Source of the DNA: Tissierella creatinini
GTDB taxonomy: Bacteria; Bacillota; Clostridia; Tissierellales; Tissierellaceae
Assembly: GCA_005046945.1 (NCBI GenBank)
Contig: SUSS01000021.1
Span: 1 to 44,287, forward strand
DNA: 44,287 nt
Reading direction: 5' to 3'
Positions 16,682 through 24,981 of the stretch are shown here, piece by piece. The position numbers were made by a program, and so were the translations under genes. Within the stretch, counting starts at the first letter, position 1. Every line of letters starts with the position of its first letter. The notes below the pieces were generated by a model, which saw only the letters and a program-made list of their open reading frames with translations, searched no databases and was not told where the DNA came from.

Positions 16682-17749
16682 ATCAACCTGCGCCATTTTT
16701 TCTGCCTGGTCAGTAGTTATCAATGCATCGATCATTTCGTCTAAATCGCCGTCTATGAAGCTATTGATTTTATATAAGGTCATGTTTATTCTATGGTCTG
16801 TAACTCTTCCCTGTGGGAAGTTATAAGTTCTGATTCTTTCAGAACGGTCACCGGACCCGACTTGCCCCTTTTTCATCTGAGCTATTTCAGCATTCTGTTC
16901 AGCCATTTGTAAATCAAAAAGTTTTGACTTCAAAATTTTCATAGCCTTATCCTTATTTTTCAACTGACTCTTTTCATCCTGACAGGAGATTACTAATCCG
17001 GTTGGGATATGGGTTATTCTAACGGCGGAGTCAGTAGTATTAACAGACTGGCCTCCATTACCTGATGAACGGAATACGTCCACTCTTATATCACCTGGTT
17101 CAATTTGCACGTCTATATCTTCAGCCTCAGGAAGTACCGCAACAGTTGCAGCAGAAGTATGAATTCTTCCACTGGACTCAGTTTCAGGAACCCTTTGAAC
17201 TCTATGAACACCGGATTCATATTTTAGTCTGCTATAAGCTCCCTTACCCTTTATCATAAAGATAACTTCCTTATAGCCACCGATACCAATTTCATTGGTA
17301 TTCATTATATCTACCTTCCAATTATTTCTTTCTGCATATCTTACATACATTCTAAACAAAGTTCCTGCGAATAGAGCAGCTTCGTCTCCACCTGCTCCGC
17401 CTCTTATTTCAACGATAACATTCTTATGGTCATTTGGATCCTTAGGTAAAAGCAAAACTTTAAGCTCTTCTTCAAGATTAAGAATATCTTCTTCTAGAGC
17501 CTTAACCTCTTCCTTTACAAGGTCCTTCATCTCATCATCTAATTTTTCATGAAGCATTTCTTTAGCCTCGTCCAGTGAAGTCTTAGCCTGCGAAAACTCC
17601 CTATATTTAAAAACTACCGGCTCAATATCGGAATGCTCTTTCATTATCCTCTGCCATTCTTCTCTGTCATCATTTATTAGAGTAGGATCCATTATCCTTT
17701 CCCCAAGCTCTTTGTACTTCTCTTCAAGAAAAGCTAGCTTATTTAACAC
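16679..17749 (-). CDS. prfA: Peptide chain release factor 1
   Basis: Recognises UAA and UAG stop codons and triggers peptide release. 356 residues, normal size. Domain order: N-terminal helical region, then the PCRF domain with [20 protein letters not shown], then [18 protein letters not shown] with the catalytic GGQ, and [20 protein letters not shown]. The start is GTG 17749 with AAGGGG about 11 nt upstream. It is separated from prmC, the enzyme that methylates its GGQ glutamine, by two chromate transporter genes. A promoter at 17869-17897 and a leader hairpin suggest separate expression. Confidence 0.97.
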   Translation of the reverse strand: MLNKLAFLEEKYKELGERIMDPTLINDDREEWQRIMKEHSDIEPVVFKYREFSQAKTSLDEAKEMLHEKLDDEMKDLVKEEVKALEEDILNLEEELKVLLLPKDPNDHKNVIVEIRGGAGGDEAALFAGTLFRMYVRYAERNNWKVDIMNTNEIGIGGYKEVIFMIKGKGAYSRLKYESGVHRVQRVPETESSGRIHTSAATVAVLPEAEDIDVQIEPGDIRVDVFRSSGNGGQSVNTTDSAVRITHIPTGLVISCQDEKSQLKNKDKAMKILKSKLFDLQMAEQNAEIAQMKKGQVGSGDRSERIRTYNFPQGRVTDHRINMTLYKINSFIDGDLDEMIDALITTDQAEKMAQVD

Positions 17750-17800
17750 TATTTATACAACCCCTTCTAAATTTCAAATACAACCAATTAATTCGAATTT

Positions 17801-17855
17801 ACATGCTTTTTTAAGTATAGGTAGCAATTGCTATCCTCCACTTAAAGAAGTATGT
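17801..17855 (-). other. Long hairpin in the prfA leader
   Basis: Sixteen-nt arms (17801-17816 and 17840-17855) pair at 14 of 16 positions. The loop contains a second palindrome, TAGCAATTGCTA. The predicted prfA transcript would begin only about 7 nt before this structure, so it would cap the 5' end of the mRNA. Confidence 0.65.
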
Positions 17856-17868
17856 ACCTCTATATCCC

Positions 17869-17897
17869 ATTATAATATATTTATCCACAATTAACAA
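17869..17897 (-). promoter_or_regulatory. Candidate promoter of prfA
   Basis: TTGTTA (17892-17897), 17-nt spacer, TATAAT (17869-17874) on the minus strand, downstream of the chromate transporter gene and upstream of the leader hairpin and prfA. Confidence 0.65.
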
Positions 17898-17931
17898 TGC
17901 ACAATGCATATTGATAATAGAAATCCACTCA

Positions 17932-18462
17932 CTAGTATTTCCTTAACTTGTTGACTATAATCGACCCCACTGCCCCTCCTATTACAATCCAAATTGGGCT
18001 TATATCCGTGAAAACCATGATAAGCAGTGCCCCCAAGGAAATCAACAACTTATCCTTGCCAAAATTGGATTTCTTTAACATCTTATATACTGCAGAAACA
18101 ATAAGTGCAACTATTGCAGGTCTTATCCCAAAAAATATCTGATCGATTATAGGATTGGACCTAAATTGATAAAATACCATTGCAATTATAAGTATAATTA
18201 TAAAGGAAGGAAGCACCGTTCCCAGAGTGCAGGCTAATGCACCTAGCTTTCCCTTAAGCCTATAGCCACAATAAATGCTTGTATTTACTGCAAGGGCTCC
18301 TGGTGATGCTTGAGCAAGGGCTATTGCATCTAAAAATTCTTCGTCGTTAATCCATTTCTTCTTTTCCACTACTTCCTCTTGAATTATAGGAATCATTGCA
18401 TAACCTCCACCAAAGGTAAATGCACCTATCTTAAAGAAAGTAATAAACATTTTCCATAACAT
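17932..18462 (-). CDS. Chromate transporter, short (single-domain) form, second of pair
   Basis: Membrane protein of 176 residues with about five or six transmembrane helices. It matches one half of the CHR chromate transporter family: FFKIGAFTFGGGYAMIPIIQ, then ALAQASPGALAVNTSIYCGYR. Short CHR proteins are thought to work as heteromeric pairs, and the partner lies 11 bp upstream (18474-18995). CHR proteins export chromate, perhaps in exchange for sulfate; whether these do so is untested. AGGGGAG precedes the ATG. There is no terminator between this gene and prfA. Confidence 0.88.
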   Translation of the reverse strand: MLWKMFITFFKIGAFTFGGGYAMIPIIQEEVVEKKKWINDEEFLDAIALAQASPGALAVNTSIYCGYRLKGKLGALACTLGTVLPSFIIILIIAMVFYQFRSNPIIDQIFFGIRPAIVALIVSAVYKMLKKSNFGKDKLLISLGALLIMVFTDISPIWIVIGGAVGSIIVNKLRKY

Positions 18463-18473
18463 AGTATCTCCCC

Positions 18474-18995
18474 TTAGTAAAGTAAAATTCCCAATCCAGC
18501 TGCAAGAACAATTGCCATTATAGGATTGAGTTTTTTAAAAGTAACTAGATAAAATAACAGAATTGCAATTAAAACTGCCTTTATATCAATAAAGGTAGAC
18601 CCAGCAACCGAAACAGCAGCAGATGCAATAAGGCCCAATACAACAGGTCTGATACCATCAAAGATCCATCCCACATATTTGGAATTTTTAAACCTTGTTA
18701 CAAAGTGAAATATTAGACTCATAACTATAAAGGATGGCAATACAACCCCTAAAGTAGCTAAAGCCGAGCCTAGAACTCCAGCAACCCTATATCCCAAAAA
18801 TGTAGCAGAGTTAATAGCTATTGGTCCGGGCGTCATCTCTGAAACTGCTATAATATCTATAAATTCCGTAGAGCTAATCCAGCCATGATGACCTATTACC
18901 TCCTCCTCAATAAGAGGAAGCATTGCATATCCACCACCAAAGCTAAATGCCCCAATTTTAAAGAATGTAATAAATAGCTCTAGTAAAATACCCAT
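18474..18995 (-). CDS. Chromate transporter, short (single-domain) form, first of pair
   Basis: A 173-residue membrane protein paralogous to its downstream neighbour. It opens with FITFFKIGAFSFGGGYAMLP and VIGHHGWISSTEF, then MTPGPIAINSATFLGYRVAG, where the neighbour has ASPGALAVNTS. The MTPGP form is typical of one partner type of split CHR pairs. About five transmembrane helices. AGGAGAG precedes the ATG. It starts 9 bp after prmC, so the pair is inserted in the usually adjacent prmC-prfA pair. Confidence 0.88.
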   Translation of the reverse strand: MGILLELFITFFKIGAFSFGGGYAMLPLIEEEVIGHHGWISSTEFIDIIAVSEMTPGPIAINSATFLGYRVAGVLGSALATLGVVLPSFIVMSLIFHFVTRFKNSKYVGWIFDGIRPVVLGLIASAAVSVAGSTFIDIKAVLIAILLFYLVTFKKLNPIMAIVLAAGLGILLY

Positions 18996-19004
18996 ATGTC
19001 TCTC

Positions 19005-19865
19005 CTAACTAAATCCTAATACCACTCTATCTAATCCTTGTAAATCCTTAAGAATTTCAATATCCTTAAATCCATTATCCAACATTATATTTTTAACATC
19101 TAACCCTTGGTCATATCCTATTTCATAGATTAAAAGCCCCTTATCCACTAAGAAGTCCTTAGCCCTTGATGTAATTCTTCTATAGAAATCCAGTCCATCC
19201 TCACCACCATCTAAGGCAAGACTAGGCTCGAAATCCTTTACCTCTGTTTGTAACCCCAGGATTACATCCTTGGGAATATATGGAGGATTAGATGCGATTA
19301 TATGAAAACTCTTATCAAAGGATTTTCCTTCTAGTGGTTCAAATAAGTCACCCTTAATAAATTCAACATTATCCAGTCCCAATCTTTCTTTATTTATATT
19401 GGAGACCTTGATTGGTGTATCGCCTATGTCCACACCATAAATATTGGAATTAGGCGCATAATATGCTATAGAAAGAGAGATTGCACCACTGCCAATCCCT
19501 AAATCCAAGACCTTTACCTTTTCCTCACCATATCTAGTCTTAACATAGTTGAGCACATATTCTACTAAAATCTCCGTATCTCCTCTTGGAACCAGAACTC
19601 CCTCTTCTACATGAAAATCAAGCCCCATAAATTCTGTATGCTTTAGAATATATTGTAGAGGATAGCCATTGGATCGTTTTTCTATGAGGCTTAAAAATTC
19701 ATTGGATATATCCTCTGATACATCTTTGTCTCCAAAGGCATAAATATATGTTTTTTCCACATTCATAAGCTTAGCTAAAAGCAGCCTTACCTCAAGCTGA
19801 GGGTTGGAAAATTCTCTCTTTGAGAGTTTTTCCAACCCAAGTTTTAGAAGGTCATTTATTACCAC
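19005..19865 (-). CDS. prmC: Release factor glutamine methyltransferase
   Basis: Methylates the GGQ glutamine of release factors 1 and 2 using SAM. 286 residues. The N-terminal helical domain is followed by FHVEEGVLVPRGDTEILVEY. The SAM-binding motif VLDLGIGSGAISLSIA and the catalytic ASNPPYIPKDVI follow. A later EIGYDQG is also conserved. The GTG start overlaps the end of the DUF1385 gene by 7 bp, with AGGGAGG upstream. It belongs to the same transcription unit as DUF1385 and the chromate transporter pair. Confidence 0.95.
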   Translation of the reverse strand: MVINDLLKLGLEKLSKREFSNPQLEVRLLLAKLMNVEKTYIYAFGDKDVSEDISNEFLSLIEKRSNGYPLQYILKHTEFMGLDFHVEEGVLVPRGDTEILVEYVLNYVKTRYGEEKVKVLDLGIGSGAISLSIAYYAPNSNIYGVDIGDTPIKVSNINKERLGLDNVEFIKGDLFEPLEGKSFDKSFHIIASNPPYIPKDVILGLQTEVKDFEPSLALDGGEDGLDFYRRITSRAKDFLVDKGLLIYEIGYDQGLDVKNIMLDNGFKDIEILKDLQGLDRVVLGFS

Positions 19866-20791
19866 TTGTCTGCCTCCCTATCCGGTGGAATAACAGCCAC
19901 AAGGGATTTTATCGCTACTTCAATCTGCTCATTATCCGGTTCCTTAACAGTTGCATACTTTTGAATCATAAGTCCGGGATAAGAAAGCCAGTAAAAAAAT
20001 CTTGAATCGCTTCTACCTATAAATTTATTTATTTCATATGAAATCCCTGCAACCACTGGGAACATCAATATCCTGATTAAAATCCTCATTAGTGGATTTG
20101 GCCATCCAAAGAAGGAAAGCACCAATATACTTACCAACATAACCATGAAAAGAAATGAGGTTCCGCATCTTGCATGGATTATCGGATACTTCTTTACATT
20201 TTCCACAGTTAGTTCTTCACCGTTTTCGTAGCAATGGATGGTCTTGTGCTCAGCACCATGATATTCAAATACCCTTTTTACATCATCCACCTTTGAAACC
20301 CATATAATATAGATTAAAAAGATTAGGATACGAATAGCTCCTTCTATTAGGTTCAATATAATGGAATTAGTCATATTGCCTTTAAGAAAGCTAGTTATGA
20401 CATTAGGCAATACCATAAATATTCCAACAGAAAGCAAAATAGATATAGCCAAGGTAAAGAACATCTCTACTTCTCCAGCCTTTTCCTTAAATATTTTTTG
20501 AGTCCAAGTCTGTTTTGCGTCAACCTCTTCTTCATAGAATTCAGCTGAATACATCAAAGCTTTTATTCCAATGGACAAAGATTCTATTAAGCCTACAACT
20601 CCCCTTAAAAAAGGAGCTCTAAAGACCTTATGTCTCATGCCTAAAGTATTTAACTTGCTAGTAGTTACTTCTATTTCTTGATTTGGTTTTCTAACTGCAA
20701 TAGCCACATTCTCCGGACCTCTCATCATAACACCCTCAATAAGAGCCTGGCCCCCAATTGAGGTTTTATGAAATTTATTATTCGCTTGCAT
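19859..20791 (-). CDS. DUF1385 family membrane protein
   Basis: A 310-residue polytopic protein. Conserved DUF1385 motifs: GGQALIEGVMMRGPENVAIA at the N-terminus, FRAPFLRGVVGLIES, and the central EYHGAEHKTIHCYENGEEL with clustered His, Cys and Glu that look metal-binding. It ends with conserved YPGLMIQKYAT. Four or five hydrophobic segments lie between about 105 and 250. The family is almost always between rpmE and prmC or prfA in Clostridia, which suggests a link to translation, but its function is unknown. GAGGTG precedes the ATG. Confidence 0.93.
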   Translation of the reverse strand: MQANNKFHKTSIGGQALIEGVMMRGPENVAIAVRKPNQEIEVTTSKLNTLGMRHKVFRAPFLRGVVGLIESLSIGIKALMYSAEFYEEEVDAKQTWTQKIFKEKAGEVEMFFTLAISILLSVGIFMVLPNVITSFLKGNMTNSIILNLIEGAIRILIFLIYIIWVSKVDDVKRVFEYHGAEHKTIHCYENGEELTVENVKKYPIIHARCGTSFLFMVMLVSILVLSFFGWPNPLMRILIRILMFPVVAGISYEINKFIGRSDSRFFYWLSYPGLMIQKYATVKEPDNEQIEVAIKSLVAVIPPDREADKW

Positions 20792-20808
20792 TTTTTCACC
20801 TCACTAAA

Positions 20809-20840
20809 TAAAAAAGGTTAGATGCCCATGCAACTAACCT
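20809..20840 (-). terminator. Terminator of rpmE
   Basis: AGGTTAG / CTAACCT stem with a 12-nt loop, then T6ATTT on the minus strand. It lies just after rpmE, before DUF1385. The gap to DUF1385 is short, so downstream expression may depend on read-through. Confidence 0.85.
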
Positions 20841-20854
20841 AGTTGTGAAGAATA

Positions 20855-21064
20855 CTAGTCGATCTTGTATTTCTTCTTGAATTTCTCTACACGTCCACCA
20901 CGCTCAGCAAACTTTTGACGTCCTGTGAAGAATGGATGGCACTCTGAACAAATTTCTACTCTTAATTCTTCCTTTACAGAGCCTGTTTTAAATGTGTTAC
21001 CACAAGCACAAACTACAGTAGCTTCTTTATATTCTGGATGTATACCTTGCTTCATTAATTTCAC
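20855..21064 (-). CDS. rpmE: Ribosomal protein L31
   Basis: Large-subunit ribosomal protein, 69 residues. It is the zinc-binding (Cys-containing) type: CACGNTF with its first Cys pair and [15 protein letters not shown] with the second, giving four Cys ligands. A Cys-lacking paralogue usually replaces this form under zinc starvation. AGAGGTG precedes the ATG. It has its own promoter (21144-21172) and terminator. Confidence 0.98.
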   Translation of the reverse strand: MKLMKQGIHPEYKEATVVCACGNTFKTGSVKEELRVEICSECHPFFTGRQKFAERGGRVEKFKKKYKID

Positions 21065-21137
21065 CTCTCCCTAATTCTATAAAAATATATCATTTTCTCA
21101 ATTATTCTGCAAGCATAAAAATATTGCTTGCTTTAAC
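21065..21137 (-). promoter_or_regulatory. Structured leader of rpmE, possible L31 autoregulatory element
   Basis: The roughly 70-nt leader contains a 7-bp hairpin GCAAGCA / TGCTTGC (21109-21131) near the predicted 5' end. Ribosomal-protein leaders controlling L31 are known in Firmicutes. Whether this one fits that published motif cannot be decided by eye. Confidence 0.4.
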
Positions 21138-21143
21138 CACTAA

Positions 21144-21172
21144 ATTATAGCACAAAGCAAAAACAATTTCAA
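21144..21172 (-). promoter_or_regulatory. Promoter of rpmE
   Basis: TTGAAA (21167-21172), exactly 17 nt, TATAAT (21144-21149) on the minus strand. The -35 abuts the rho stop codon. Confidence 0.85.
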
Positions 21173-22594
21173 CTAAATCCATATTTTATTTCTAATTTCT
21201 TCTATAAATTCTTGATTTGTTTTTGTTTGAACTAAACCCTCGATTAATCTTTCAGTAACCTCCTGACTAGATGCATTGCCCATAGCCTTTCTTAAAGCCC
21301 AGACCGTTTCCAGCTCCTTCTGGCTTAATAATAGCTCTTCCTTTCTAGTGCCAGATTTGTAGATATCTATTGCCGGGAAAATTCTCTTCTCTGACATTTT
21401 TCTGTCTAAATGGACCTCCATATTACCTGTACCTTTAAATTCCTCAAATATGACATCATCCATTCTACTTCCCGTTTCAACAAGAGCAGTGGCTAATATG
21501 GTCAAGCTACCTCCCTCTTCCATCTTTCTGGCAGCTCCAAAAAATCTCTTTGGCTTATGAAGAGCACCCGGATCAAGTCCTCCTGATAGAGTTCTACCCG
21601 TCGGGGGTATAGATAGATTATAGGCTCTGGCAAGTCTAGTTAAAGAATCTAGAAGGACAACAACATCCTTTCCATGCTCTACCAGTCTCTTAGCTCTTTC
21701 AAGCACAATTTCTGCTACCTTTGCATGATTTCTAGGAAGCTCATCAAAGGTAGAGTAGACCACATCGCCCTTAACGTTTCTTTTCATATCTGTAACCTCT
21801 TCAGGTCTCTCATCTATTAACAATATTATCATTTCTACTTCGGGATGATTTTTAGCAATAGCATTTGCTATCATTTTAAGAAGTGTAGTTTTTCCTGCTT
21901 TAGGTGGTGATACGATGATTCCCCTTTGCCCCTTGCCTATGGGAGAAATCAAATCTATCATTCTGGTTGCATATTCATTTGAGCTTGTTTCTAATCGCAG
22001 CCTATCTTTGGGATAAATAGGTGTAAGACTATCGAAATCCGGCCGATTAATTGCAGTTTCCGGATTCATTCCGTTTACATATTTTACATAGAGGAGAGCC
22101 TTAAATTTCTCTCCTACCTTTGGAGGCCTAGTAATTCCTGTTACCTTATCTCCGGTTTTTAATTTAAATCTTCTTATCTGCGATGGTGAAATATATATAT
22201 CCCCATCTCCAGATTGATAATTGTCTAGCCTTAGAAAGCCGTATCCATCTGTATGTAATTCAAGTACTCCCTCGGCTACATTTATGTCCTCCAGATGCTC
22301 AATCTCCTCTGTAGCATTATCCGACAAATCCTCTAAGTCGATATCCTTAATATCTATTTTCACAGTCTCTTCATCAGAATAGAGACCACTAATATTTTCT
22401 ATAGGCTCATCTATATCCACATCTACATCTATATCTTCTTCTATTTTTTCAGCTAAATCCGGATTTGAAAGGGTGTTAACTATCAAAGTTAATAGGTCTT
22501 CTTTCTTATATTTATAAGGACTAGAGATTCCATAAGCCTTGGCAATTTCTCTTAACTCTATAAGAGTCTTGCTATCTAATAGTTCCTGACTCAC
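21173..22594 (-). CDS. rho: Transcription termination factor Rho
   Basis: Hexameric RNA-dependent ATPase and helicase ending transcription at rut sites. The start is set at GTG 22594 (AGGGAG 8 nt upstream), giving 473 residues; a GTG three codons earlier overlaps the binding site. Domains: Rho N-terminal helical domain (about 5-45), an acidic insert (about 50-105), the cold-shock RNA-binding fold (about 108-180, with GYGFLRL), then the ATPase with Walker [13 protein letters not shown], Walker [16 protein letters not shown] and the Q-loop [20 protein letters not shown]. Its leader region contains REP-like hairpins. Confidence 0.97.
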   Translation of the reverse strand: MSQELLDSKTLIELREIAKAYGISSPYKYKKEDLLTLIVNTLSNPDLAEKIEEDIDVDVDIDEPIENISGLYSDEETVKIDIKDIDLEDLSDNATEEIEHLEDINVAEGVLELHTDGYGFLRLDNYQSGDGDIYISPSQIRRFKLKTGDKVTGITRPPKVGEKFKALLYVKYVNGMNPETAINRPDFDSLTPIYPKDRLRLETSSNEYATRMIDLISPIGKGQRGIIVSPPKAGKTTLLKMIANAIAKNHPEVEMIILLIDERPEEVTDMKRNVKGDVVYSTFDELPRNHAKVAEIVLERAKRLVEHGKDVVVLLDSLTRLARAYNLSIPPTGRTLSGGLDPGALHKPKRFFGAARKMEEGGSLTILATALVETGSRMDDVIFEEFKGTGNMEVHLDRKMSEKRIFPAIDIYKSGTRKEELLLSQKELETVWALRKAMGNASSQEVTERLIEGLVQTKTNQEFIEEIRNKIWI

Positions 22595-22629
22595 AAGTTT
22601 CACTCCCTTCGATTAATTTAAGTAACGGA

Positions 22630-22690
22630 AGAAATTGCGTAGCAATTTCATCACAATAAATTCAGCAATTTGTTAATTGCGCCACAATAC
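22630..22690. repeat. REP-like hairpin pair upstream of rho
   Basis: GAAATTGC-GTA-GCAATTTC (22631-22649) followed by ATCACAA, then GCAATTTGTTAATTGC (22665-22680) followed by GCCACAA. Read on the minus strand, TTGTGAT precedes the first hairpin, whose loop is TAC. This matches the hairpins at 9204-9381. The stretch 22691-22871 holds only the pfp leader, with a TATAAT at 22830-22835 and no convincing -35. Confidence 0.7.
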
Positions 22691-22871
22691 TAAATAAGGT
22701 TAGTTTTCTTCACCTTATTATAACTCATTAAGGGGATTTCCACAATAATTTTAAATCCAGGCAAATCTTTCACATCCTACAAGTTGAAATTTTTACATGT
22801 ATTTGATACTATTAGCTTTGAATAGGGTGTATAATAATATACATAAGTAAATGATACAAGGGGGTATATTT

Positions 22872-24089
22872 ATGGCAATAGAAGGCAAGGTATTAGTAGC
22901 TCAAGGGGGAGGGCCAACTGCTGTAATCAATCAATCTTTGGTTGGAGTAGTATTGGAAGCTAGAAAGTTCCCAAATGTAACAAAGATATATGGAGCGTTA
23001 CATGGTGTCTCCGGAATTATAAACGAGGACTTCGTAGACTTAACTCAAGAAACAACTCATAATCTTGAAAAAATCGCATGTACACCTTCATCAGCACTAT
23101 TCTCAACCAGAGATAAGCCGGATGAGAAGTATTGTTATGAGATGTTTAAAGTAATGGAAGCTCACGGTATCAGATATTTCTTCTATATTGGAGGAAACGA
23201 CTCAGCTGATACAGTTAGAATTGTAAACGAAAAAGCTATGGAATCAGGATATGAGCTTAGAGCAATACATATTCCAAAGACTATAGATAATGATTTATTG
23301 GTAAATGACCATTGCCCAGGCTATGGTTCAGCGGCTAGATTTGTTGCCCAGGCTTTTATGGGAGTAAACTTGGATGTGAGCTCACTTCCTGGTGTATATA
23401 TAGGAATTGTTATGGGAAGACATGCAGGCTTTTTAACTGCAGCAGCTTCTATAGCTAAAAAATTCCCAGAGGATGGTCCACACCTTATTTACCTGCCGGA
23501 AAGACCATTTATCATAGATAATTTCCTAGCTGATGTTAAGGAAGTTTACGACAAGTATGGCAAATGTATAATAGCTGTATCAGAGGGAGTCTGCGACGAA
23601 AATGGAACGGCTATTATCTCAAAACTATCTGAAAATGTTGAAAAAGATAGCCACGGAAACGTTCAACTTTCCGGTACAGGAGCACTTGGAGACTTGCTTT
23701 CCAATGCCATCAAAGAAAGATTGGGAATTAAGAGGGTAAGAAGCGATACCTTTGGATATCTTCAAAGATCCTTTATGGGATGTGTTTCAGATGTAGACCA
23801 AAATGAAGCCAGAGAAGTAGGCGAAAAAGCAGCTCAATTTGCTTTATGGCACAATGTAGATGGATCTGTTACAATCCATAGAACAGGTATGTATTCAGTG
23901 GACTATAAATTATCCAAGTTATCTGAAGTAGCAAGACTTACTAAGTCTATGCCGGATAATTTTATTAATGAAGCAGGAAACAACGTAACCGATGAATTTA
24001 AACATTATCTTTTACCTCTGCTAGGGTCTGATATGCCAAGTGCATATAAGCTCAGAGCTCCAAAAGTAGAAAGGATATTGAATAAGTAA
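22872..24089 (+). CDS. pfp: Pyrophosphate-type 6-phosphofructokinase
   Basis: Phosphorylates fructose-6-phosphate in glycolysis. 405 residues from ATG 22872, with AAGGGGG 7 nt upstream; the open frame extends 7 codons further without support. N-terminal VAQGGGPTAVINQSLVG. Donor specificity can be read from two places: GGNDSADT has Asp where ATP enzymes have Gly, and IPKTIDNDLL has Lys where ATP enzymes have Gly. Both point to pyrophosphate as donor, which would make the step reversible. PGVYIGIVMGRHAGFLTAA is the substrate-binding MGR region. Single gene with a strong terminator. Confidence 0.9.
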   Translation: MAIEGKVLVAQGGGPTAVINQSLVGVVLEARKFPNVTKIYGALHGVSGIINEDFVDLTQETTHNLEKIACTPSSALFSTRDKPDEKYCYEMFKVMEAHGIRYFFYIGGNDSADTVRIVNEKAMESGYELRAIHIPKTIDNDLLVNDHCPGYGSAARFVAQAFMGVNLDVSSLPGVYIGIVMGRHAGFLTAAASIAKKFPEDGPHLIYLPERPFIIDNFLADVKEVYDKYGKCIIAVSEGVCDENGTAIISKLSENVEKDSHGNVQLSGTGALGDLLSNAIKERLGIKRVRSDTFGYLQRSFMGCVSDVDQNEAREVGEKAAQFALWHNVDGSVTIHRTGMYSVDYKLSKLSEVARLTKSMPDNFINEAGNNVTDEFKHYLLPLLGSDMPSAYKLRAPKVERILNK

Positions 24090-24100
24090 AACAAATCAAT

Positions 24101-24152
24101 AAAAGACCAGTCAATATCAAGCTTATACACTTGTGATGACTGGTCTTTTTTA
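24101..24152 (+). terminator. Terminator of pfp
   Basis: AAAAGACCAGTCA / TGACTGGTCTTTT, a perfect 13-bp stem with a 23-nt loop, ending in a T-rich run. Confidence 0.9.
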
Positions 24153-24267
24153 TTTGCATAAAAGGAAAGAATTAAGCCCTCCTTATCTTTAATCTTTTTG
24201 TAAATACTAATAAGTGGGTATATGTTAGAATGGAAATTAGAATTGAGGCCAGGAGGTGGATGGATTT

Positions 24268-24981
24268 TTGGAAGATTTAATAGTCTTAAAAAACTTAAGA
24301 AAAGTATATAAGATGGGTGACGAAAAAATTGTGGCTCTTAACGATATAAACCTTAATATAGCTAGAAGAGAGTTTATTTGCTTAATAGGCACCTCCGGTT
24401 CTGGAAAATCTACTCTTCTAAATATGATGGCCGGCCTTGAAAAACCTACTAAGGGCGAGATCATCATAAACAATCTTCATATAGAAAAAATGAGCGAAAA
24501 GGATGTGACTAAGTTTAGGCAATTAAATATAGGCTTTGTATTTCAATCCTATAATCTTATCTCTACTCTTTCTGCTATGGAAAATGTAAGCCTAGGCCTT
24601 ACCTTTAAGGGGGTTCCTAAGTCTAAAAGGGACAAGATGGCAAAGAAGATGCTGGAAAACGTTGGCCTAGGAAACAGGCTGCATCACAAGCCCCAGGAGT
24701 TGAGCGGAGGCCAGCAGCAAAGGGTTTCTATAGCAAGGGCCTTCGTTGATAATCCAAAGATCGTATTTGCCGATGAGCCCACGGGCAATTTAGATACTAA
24801 GACTTCTTTTGAGGTAATGGATTTGATTACGGGTATGGCTAGAGAAAATTCACAAACTCTAATTATCGTGACCCATGATACAGAAATCGCCGACTATGCC
24901 AACAGGGTAGTATATTTAAGAGATGGCAGCATTGAAAGGATTCACCAAAATGAAATTGTCAGAGGGGGAAAATCTAGATGA
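24268..24981 (+). CDS. ABC transporter ATPase, MacB/LolD type
   Basis: ATPase of a MacB-like system, 237 residues from TTG 24268 (AGGAGG upstream); a GTG at 24256 overlaps that site and is less likely. Walker A GTSGSGKSTLLN, Q-loop VFQSYNLISTLSA, signature LSGGQQQRVSIARAF, Walker B IVFADEPTGNLD and switch VTHD are all present. This subfamily works mechanically across the membrane rather than by ordinary substrate transport. The stop overlaps the next gene by 4 bp (ATGA), and the cognate permease is third in the operon. A possible promoter (TTGTAA-17-TATGTT) lies just upstream. Confidence 0.93.
   Translation: MEDLIVLKNLRKVYKMGDEKIVALNDINLNIARREFICLIGTSGSGKSTLLNMMAGLEKPTKGEIIINNLHIEKMSEKDVTKFRQLNIGFVFQSYNLISTLSAMENVSLGLTFKGVPKSKRDKMAKKMLENVGLGNRLHHKPQELSGGQQQRVSIARAFVDNPKIVFADEPTGNLDTKTSFEVMDLITGMARENSQTLIIVTHDTEIADYANRVVYLRDGSIERIHQNEIVRGGKSR

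Noticed and set aside
17801-17855. T-box riboswitch in the prfA leader
   Set aside because: No T-box sequence, specifier loop or antiterminator is present, and prfA is not a T-box-type gene.
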